A DNA stretch of 10,029 bases from Oscillospiraceae bacterium. Its GTDB lineage: Bacteria > Bacillota_A > Clostridia > Oscillospirales > Oscillospiraceae. Of the stretch, positions 6,274 to 10,029 are shown piece after piece (within the stretch, counting starts at the first letter, position 1; the number at the start of each line of letters is the position of its first letter). The position numbers were made by a program, and so were the translations under genes. The notes below the pieces were generated by a model that ran no database searches, was not told the DNA's origin, and saw nothing but the letters and a program-made list of their open reading frames with translations. The stretch lies in NCBI GenBank assembly GCA_017549325.1, contig JAFYVA010000001.1:1-10029 (forward strand). Direction: 5' to 3'.

Positions 6274-7179
6274 ATGAAGGGCTATATCGGCAGTGTCCGC
6301 TTTTTCAAAAATCTGATATTGCTGTTCGTGGTCATCTTTATCACCGTGCCCACTGTCTTTGCCTTCCTCTATCGCGGCAAGTTCAAGGCGCTGGAGGCGG
6401 AGACTGCCGCGCAGGTACAGCAGCTGAACGATAAGATCGCTGCGTTGGAGACGCAGCTGGCAACCCCCTCCATCGATCCCGACGGGCCTGCCTACCAGTC
6501 GCTGTATCCCGACTTCTACGCGCCCCAGGCGCTGAATGCCAAGACCCACGCCGGCAGCACCATCTACCTCACCTTTGACGACGGTCCTTCCTACCGCACG
6601 CCGGAGGTGCTGCAGATCCTGCGTGAGGAGAATGTGAAAGCCACCTTCTTCGTCATCGGTCACAGCGATGAGCAGTCCCGGCAGTGGATGCGCGATATCG
6701 TGGCTGACGGTCACACCATCGCCATGCACACCTACTCCCACGATTACGATGATATCTACGCCTCGGTGGAGGATTATCTGGCGGATATGTATGAGATCTT
6801 CACCCTCATCAAAGACGCCACCGGTGTAACACCCACCGCCTTCCGCTTCCCCGGCGGCAGTATCAACGGCTATAACTACGAGGTCAGTCAGGACATCATC
6901 TCCGAGATGCTGCGCCGTGGCTTCGTCCCCTATGACTGGAATATCTCCAGCGGTGACGCTGCCAGCAGTGACCTGACTCCCGCCGGCACCATCGTGTCCA
7001 ATGTGGTAGGCGGCGCCAGTGGTATCAGCCGCGGCATCGTGCTGATGCACGACGCAGCTCCCAAGTATACCACAGTGGAGGCGCTGCGCCCTATGATCCA
7101 AAATCTGCGGGATATGGGCTTCACCTTTGACTGCATCCACTCCGATACCGCCCCCATTCTGTACGGTTACAGTTATTAA
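6274..7179 (+). CDS. Membrane-anchored polysaccharide (peptidoglycan) deacetylase, NodB domain
   Basis: This 301-aa protein has a short basic N-terminus and one hydrophobic segment at about residues 13-33, likely an uncleaved signal anchor. A short coiled-coil stretch (about 38-63, rich in Glu, Gln and Leu) and a linker follow, then a NodB homology domain from about 95 to 290 that would face outward. The five catalytic motifs are present: TFDDGPS (100-106, Asp102/Asp103), HTYSH (152-156, the two zinc-binding histidines), RFPGG (191-195), YDWN (220-223) and LMHD (257-260, His259). This is the PgdA-type set, so removal of acetyl groups from GlcNAc or MurNAc in cell-wall glycan is the likely reaction; the exact substrate is inferred. 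A TTG at 6256 is in frame, but ATG 6274 is preferred because GAGG (6258-6261) lies upstream; the 12-nt spacing is rather long. Bactofilin follows after 31 nt. Confidence 0.9.
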   Translation: MKGYIGSVRFFKNLILLFVVIFITVPTVFAFLYRGKFKALEAETAAQVQQLNDKIAALETQLATPSIDPDGPAYQSLYPDFYAPQALNAKTHAGSTIYLTFDDGPSYRTPEVLQILREENVKATFFVIGHSDEQSRQWMRDIVADGHTIAMHTYSHDYDDIYASVEDYLADMYEIFTLIKDATGVTPTAFRFPGGSINGYNYEVSQDIISEMLRRGFVPYDWNISSGDAASSDLTPAGTIVSNVVGGASGISRGIVLMHDAAPKYTTVEALRPMIQNLRDMGFTFDCIHSDTAPILYGYSY

Positions 7180-7210
7180 TCTGATATTAATTACATAGGA
7201 GGAGAAACAC

Positions 7211-7795
7211 ATGAGCGCAAAAGATAATCTGAACGAGGCTATGTACAGCATGTTCGGTGTTGGCAAGGCTCCTGCCGAGGAGACCCCCGCCGAGTCCGCA
7301 CCCCAGACCACTTATACCGCTCCCGCCGCACCCCGTCAGGATGCCAGCGTCACCTACCTGGCTCCCGGCAGCGTGATGGAAGGCACGCTGAAGTGCAAGG
7401 GCGATGTCTATATCGCCGGCGACTTCAAGGGCGACGTGAATGCCGGTGGCAAGGTGACCATGCGTTCCAGCATGGAGGGCAATATTGCCGCTGCCAACCT
7501 GCAGCTGTCCGGCTGCAAGCTGACCGGCGATGTGGCTGTTACCGGTCTTGTGATGCTGGATCCTCAGTCATCCGTGGATGGCAAGATCTCCGCAGGCGAG
7601 CTGATCTGCGCCGGTCACATCAAGGGTGATCTGGTGGTCAAGGGCAACGTCTCTTTGAAGGCCAACACCACTGTGGAGGGCAACATCACCGCCTCCACCA
7701 TGACTATGGAGCAGGGCGCCATCATCAACGGCAGCCTGACCATGAAGCCCGCTGCCAAGGCTGAGCCCGCCAAGCCCGAGCAGAGCAAGAAGTAA
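7211..7795 (+). CDS. Bactofilin-family cytoskeletal protein
   Basis: This 194-aa protein has the bactofilin architecture. A flexible N-terminal tail rich in Ala, Pro and Thr (about 18-46) leads into a core at about 47-180 made of short repeating beta strands (GTLKCKGDVYIAGDFKGDV, VTGLVMLDPQSSVDGKI, GHIKGDLVVKGNV, TTVEGNITAS). A charged Lys/Ala/Pro tail follows (180-194). Such cores form a right-handed beta-helix that polymerises without nucleotide into filaments or sheets at the inner face of the membrane and positions cell-wall enzymes. The extreme N-terminus, NLNEAMYSMFGVG, is short, hydrophobic and possibly amphipathic, and might attach to the membrane (inference). AGGAGG at 7197-7202 lies 8 nt before the ATG. 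It shares a transcript with the deacetylase, which suggests that it organises that enzyme. Confidence 0.92.
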   Translation: MSAKDNLNEAMYSMFGVGKAPAEETPAESAPQTTYTAPAAPRQDASVTYLAPGSVMEGTLKCKGDVYIAGDFKGDVNAGGKVTMRSSMEGNIAAANLQLSGCKLTGDVAVTGLVMLDPQSSVDGKISAGELICAGHIKGDLVVKGNVSLKANTTVEGNITASTMTMEQGAIINGSLTMKPAAKAEPAKPEQSKK

Positions 7796-7806
7796 TCAGA
7801 ATAAAT

Positions 7807-7845
7807 AAAAAAACCTGCGCTTCCTTGTGAAACGCAGGTTTTTTT
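7807..7845 (+). terminator. Intrinsic terminator after the bactofilin gene
   Basis: AAAAAAACCTGCG (7807-7819) is the perfect reverse complement of CGCAGGTTTTTTT (7833-7845), with a 13-nt loop in which TTC and GAA can pair further. The symmetric A and T tracts would allow termination in both directions. Confidence 0.93.
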
Positions 7846-7910
7846 GTTGCCGCGATAGCGTATGCCGTTGTCGATCCGTCTCATTTTTTAAATTATCCCA
7901 CAAACTTCCC

Positions 7911-7940
7911 GGTAAATAATTGTCAAGGTGGGTAAATTAT
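7911..7940 (+). repeat. 20-bp-phased direct repeat in the glnA promoter (candidate operator)
   Basis: GGTAAATAAT (7911-7920) and GGTAAATTAT (7931-7940) match at 9 of 10 positions and start exactly 20 bp apart, about two helical turns. The first abuts the -35 element and the second fills the spacer up to the -10 element. TGTCA at 7921-7925 also matches one half of the GlnR consensus TGTNA-N7-TNACA, but the second half is poor. A regulatory role is inference. Confidence 0.3.
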
Positions 7941-7948
7941 AGTATAAT
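7920..7948 (+). promoter_or_regulatory. Sigma-A type promoter of glnA
   Basis: TTGTCA (7920-7925, five of six matches to TTGACA) and a perfect TATAAT (7943-7948) are separated by 17 nt. Transcription would begin near 7955, giving a leader of about 48 nt. I recognise no glutamine riboswitch in it. Confidence 0.82.
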
Positions 7949-8002
7949 AAAGAGGAAAACACCTGCGCGTGCAGAATCATACTGACTTTTTGGAGGTATC
8001 CT

Positions 8003-9427
8003 ATGAGCAAAAGCGCAAAAGACATTATGCAGATGATCGAGGAGCTGGGCATCCGGATGGTGGATTTCAAGATCGTGGACATCAACGGTCAGTTCCGCCA
8101 TGTCACCATTCCCGCCTCCCAGTTCACCGAGAACACCATGGTCAACGGCATCGGCTTTGATGCGTCCAACTACGGCTACGCCGTGGTGGAAAAAAGCGAT
8201 ATGGTCTTCATCCCCGATCTGGACACCGCCGTGGTAGATCCCTACTGCGACATCCCCACACTGTCCATCACCGGCAACGCCATGGTCATCGACTATCCCG
8301 AAAACCGCCCCCTGTCCCAGTATCCCCGCAACATCGCGCTGGCTGCCGAGCAGTATATGAAGGATCTGGGCGTGGCCGACACCATGCTGATCCTGCCCGA
8401 GTTCGAGTTCCATCTGTTCGATCAGGTGGGCTGGTCTGTCCGTCCCGACTCCATCGGTGTCAACGTGGACAGTGAGCAGGCCTACTGGAACAGCGACGTG
8501 CAGGGTCTGGGCGGCGTCGTCCCCCACCAGAAGCACTACCACACCGCCAAGCCCTTCGACACCTCCTACGAGTGCCGCAGCGAGATGTGTCTGGAGCTGG
8601 AGAAGATGGGTGTTGCCATCAAGTACCACCATCCCGAGGTGGGCGCTGCCGGTCAGTTCGAGATCGAGCCTATGCTGGGTGAGATGAGCAAGATGGCCGA
8701 TGCCTCTATGATGATCAAGTACGTCATCCACAACACCGCCCGCAAGTACGGCAAGGTGGCCACCTTTATGCCCAAGCCTGTCTACGGCGAGGCCGGCAAC
8801 GGTATGCACGTGCATATGCTGCTCTTAAAGGACGGCGAGCCCGTGTTCTCCGACGATAACGGCTACTCCCACCTGAGCGAGACCGCCCACTACTTCATCG
8901 GCGGCCTTCTGAAGCACATCGCCGCCCTCTGCGCCATCACCAACCCCAGCACCAACTCCTTCAAGCGTCTGGTGCCCGGCTTTGAGGCTCCCGTCACCGT
9001 GGGCTATGCCACCTCCAACCGCAGCGCCGTCATCCGTATCCCCGCCTATGCCAAGAGCCCCAAGCTGCGCCGCTTTGAGATCCGCAACCCCGATGCCACC
9101 TGCAACCCCTACTTCTGCTATGCCGCGCTGCTGATGGCAGGTCTCGACGGCATCAAGAACAAGATCGATCCCCACGCCAACGGTTGGGGTCCCTATGATA
9201 TGAACCTGTACAACCTGCCCGAGGAGGAGAAGGCCAAGCTGACGGGTCTGCCCACCCGTCTGGAGGATGCGCTAGGTGCGCTGGAAAAAGACCACGACTT
9301 CCTCACCGCCGGCGGTGTGTTCCCCGAGGAGCTGATCCGCAACTTCGTCGCCCTCAAGCGCAAGGAGTGTCTGGAGATGAGCAAGATCCCCCACCCCGCC
9401 GAGTTTGACAAGTACTTCAACCTTTAA
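8003..9427 (+). CDS. glnA: Glutamine synthetase, type I (GlnA), beta-like
   Basis: This 474-aa enzyme makes glutamine from glutamate, ammonia and ATP, as a dodecamer in the cytoplasm. Landmarks are the N-terminal beta-grasp part with VDINGQFRHV (25-34), metal ligands in LPEFEFHLF (131-139, Glu133/Glu135), HHPEVGAAGQFEIE (209-222, Glu212/Glu220) and GNGMHVHM (265-272, His269), then the flap NPSTNSFKRLVPGFEAP (314-330), the Arg-rich SNRSAVIRIP (338-347) and RRFEIRNPD (356-364). It has an insert around 150-180 (DSEQAYWNSD) and, at 401-406, NLYNLP, which matches the adenylylation site region of the beta subgroup (Tyr403). Length is close to the 468-aa E. coli enzyme and longer than the 444-aa Bacillus alpha type. 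The start is set by GGAGG at 7992-7996, 6 nt upstream. It appears monocistronic. Ammonia from NagB could be used here, but no direct link is shown. Confidence 0.96.
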   Translation: MSKSAKDIMQMIEELGIRMVDFKIVDINGQFRHVTIPASQFTENTMVNGIGFDASNYGYAVVEKSDMVFIPDLDTAVVDPYCDIPTLSITGNAMVIDYPENRPLSQYPRNIALAAEQYMKDLGVADTMLILPEFEFHLFDQVGWSVRPDSIGVNVDSEQAYWNSDVQGLGGVVPHQKHYHTAKPFDTSYECRSEMCLELEKMGVAIKYHHPEVGAAGQFEIEPMLGEMSKMADASMMIKYVIHNTARKYGKVATFMPKPVYGEAGNGMHVHMLLLKDGEPVFSDDNGYSHLSETAHYFIGGLLKHIAALCAITNPSTNSFKRLVPGFEAPVTVGYATSNRSAVIRIPAYAKSPKLRRFEIRNPDATCNPYFCYAALLMAGLDGIKNKIDPHANGWGPYDMNLYNLPEEEKAKLTGLPTRLEDALGALEKDHDFLTAGGVFPEELIRNFVALKRKECLEMSKIPHPAEFDKYFNL

Positions 9428-9437
9428 CCGCCGCAAC

Positions 9438-9469
9438 AAAAAAGCAGTGCCGCAAGGCACTGCTTTTTT
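9438..9469. terminator. Bidirectional terminator between convergent glnA and the SDR gene
   Basis: AAAAAAGCAGTGCC (9438-9451) pairs perfectly with GGCACTGCTTTTTT (9456-9469) over 14 bp around a GCAA tetraloop of the GNRA type. With A-runs and T-runs on opposite sides it can end transcription from either direction. It begins 10 nt after the glnA stop and lies 6 nt beyond the SDR stop. Confidence 0.95.
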
Positions 9470-9475
9470 CTGTAT

Positions 9476-10029
9476 TCAGCTTCTGGCCATACCGTCCACG
9501 CTCAGCACCACACCGGTGATGTAGGATGCCTCATCGGAGGCGAGGAAGGCAAAAGCGTTGGCGATATCCTCCGGCTGACCGAGGCGGAGCAGGGGGATGC
9601 GCGGCACCATCGGGTCGATGACCTCTTTGGGGACAGCCTTCATCATATCCGTCTCGGTGATGCCGGGTGCCACCGCGTTGACGCGAATACCCTTGGGACC
9701 CAGCTCGCGGGCGAGGGATACGGTCAGGCCGTTGACGGCGAACTTGGACGCGGGATAGGCAAAGCCGCTGGGCTGACCGGAGATGCTCACCATAGACGAG
9801 GTGGTGAGGATGACACCTGCGCCGCGTGCCACCATGCACTCGGAGGCGGCGCGGGTAGCGTTGAACACGCCCTTTACGTTCAGGTTCATCACCTTGTCAT
9901 AGGTCTCCTCAGTGTACTCGGTAAAGGGGGTGCTCTCAGAGACACCGGCATTGTTCACCAGTACATCCACGCAGCCGTAGCGCTCCGTGGCCTTGCGGAA
10001 CTCCTCGCGGACGGACTCGAGGCTGGAGA
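9476..10029 (-). CDS. Short-chain dehydrogenase/reductase, FabG-like (5' truncated)
   Basis: The frame reads on the - strand from the window edge to TGA at 9476-9478, giving 183 visible residues. The N-terminal Rossmann motif and the start are outside the window. Landmarks are VDVLVNNAG (the conserved NNAG near + strand position 9950), LNVKGVFNATR, a Ser in LTTSSMVSISG, and YPASK (about 9743-9757) with the Tyr and Lys of the SDR catalytic triad; that Ser lies 13 residues before the Tyr, as in FabG. The C-terminal part has IRVNAVAPGITETDM, PLLRLGQPEDIANAFAFLASDEASYITG and VLSVDG, typical of classical NADP(H)-dependent SDRs such as 3-oxoacyl-ACP reductase. The tail is VDGMARS rather than the more common VDGG form. 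Many SDRs with other substrates look the same, so FabG is only the best guess. A GTG at 9968-9970 is not the start, since SDR-like sequence continues upstream of it. Confidence 0.9.
   Translation of the reverse strand, partial: SSLESVREEFRKATERYGCVDVLVNNAGVSESTPFTEYTEETYDKVMNLNVKGVFNATRAASECMVARGAGVILTTSSMVSISGQPSGFAYPASKFAVNGLTVSLARELGPKGIRVNAVAPGITETDMMKAVPKEVIDPMVPRIPLLRLGQPEDIANAFAFLASDEASYITGVVLSVDGMARS

Noticed and set aside
7175..7191. ATTAAT-CTGAT-ATTAAT inverted repeat between the deacetylase and bactofilin genes
   Set aside because: The 6-bp all-AT stem is too weak for a terminator, has no T-tract, and is expected by chance in an AT-rich gap.
7963..7974. Small CTGC-GCGT-GCAG hairpin in the glnA leader
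   Set aside because: A 4-bp stem is too short to support a regulatory claim, and no riboswitch core is recognisable.
7937..8815. Antisense frame across the glnA start and 5' half
   Set aside because: It overlaps the glnA promoter and a highly conserved enzyme gene, and its translation looks like no known family.
1..10029. Defence, mobile-element, CRISPR, tRNA or rRNA content
   Set aside because: I looked for repeat arrays, transposase or integrase motifs, terminal inverted repeats and cloverleaf folds and found none; all genes with identifiable families are metabolic or cell-wall related.

Overview
The window looks like chromosomal core and metabolic DNA from a GC-rich member of the Clostridia (Firmicutes), most likely a gut Oscillospiraceae/Ruminococcaceae-type anaerobe. 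The grounds are strong AGGAGG-type ribosome binding sites before most genes, consensus sigma-A promoters (TATAAT with 17-nt spacers), U-tract hairpin terminators between units, a bactofilin of the short alanine/proline-tailed type, and strong preference for C or G at third codon positions. The taxonomy is inference. I see no phage, insertion sequence, CRISPR, toxin-antitoxin or defence signature.

Layout. (1) 1-432 is the 3' end of an unrecognised gene, closed by a terminator. (2) 597-6105 is one tight six-gene operon on the + strand, with a promoter at 478-506 and a terminator at 6113-6143. It encodes a sugar-phosphate nucleotidyltransferase, an N-acetylhexosamine 1-kinase (NahK/LnpB), UDP-glucose 4-epimerase (GalE), glucosamine-6-phosphate deaminase (NagB), a small cytoplasmic CBM9-like protein and N-acetylglucosamine-6-phosphate deacetylase (NagA). 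(3) 6216-7845 is a two-gene unit: a membrane-anchored NodB-type polysaccharide deacetylase and a bactofilin. (4) 7920-9469 is a monocistronic type I glutamine synthetase with its own promoter and terminator. (5) 9476-10029 is a convergent, 5'-truncated FabG-like short-chain dehydrogenase on the - strand.

How the genes work together. The operon combines the kinase and epimerase steps of the lacto-N-biose/galacto-N-biose (Lnp) pathway known from bifidobacteria with the classical NagA-NagB route. NahK would put a phosphate on the anomeric carbon of GlcNAc or GalNAc. The nucleotidyltransferase and GalE would handle UDP-sugar formation and epimerisation. NagA and NagB would turn GlcNAc-6-P into fructose-6-P, acetate and ammonia. 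No GalT/LnpC-type uridylyltransferase is present: the nucleotidyltransferase sits where it would be expected. The GH112 phosphorylase, the sugar transporter and a mutase from GlcNAc-1-P to GlcNAc-6-P are not in the window. The most interesting points are this hybrid operon, its cytoplasmic CBM9-like member, a leader that could mask the first ribosome binding site, and the deacetylase-bactofilin pair. None is an obviously unprecedented system.
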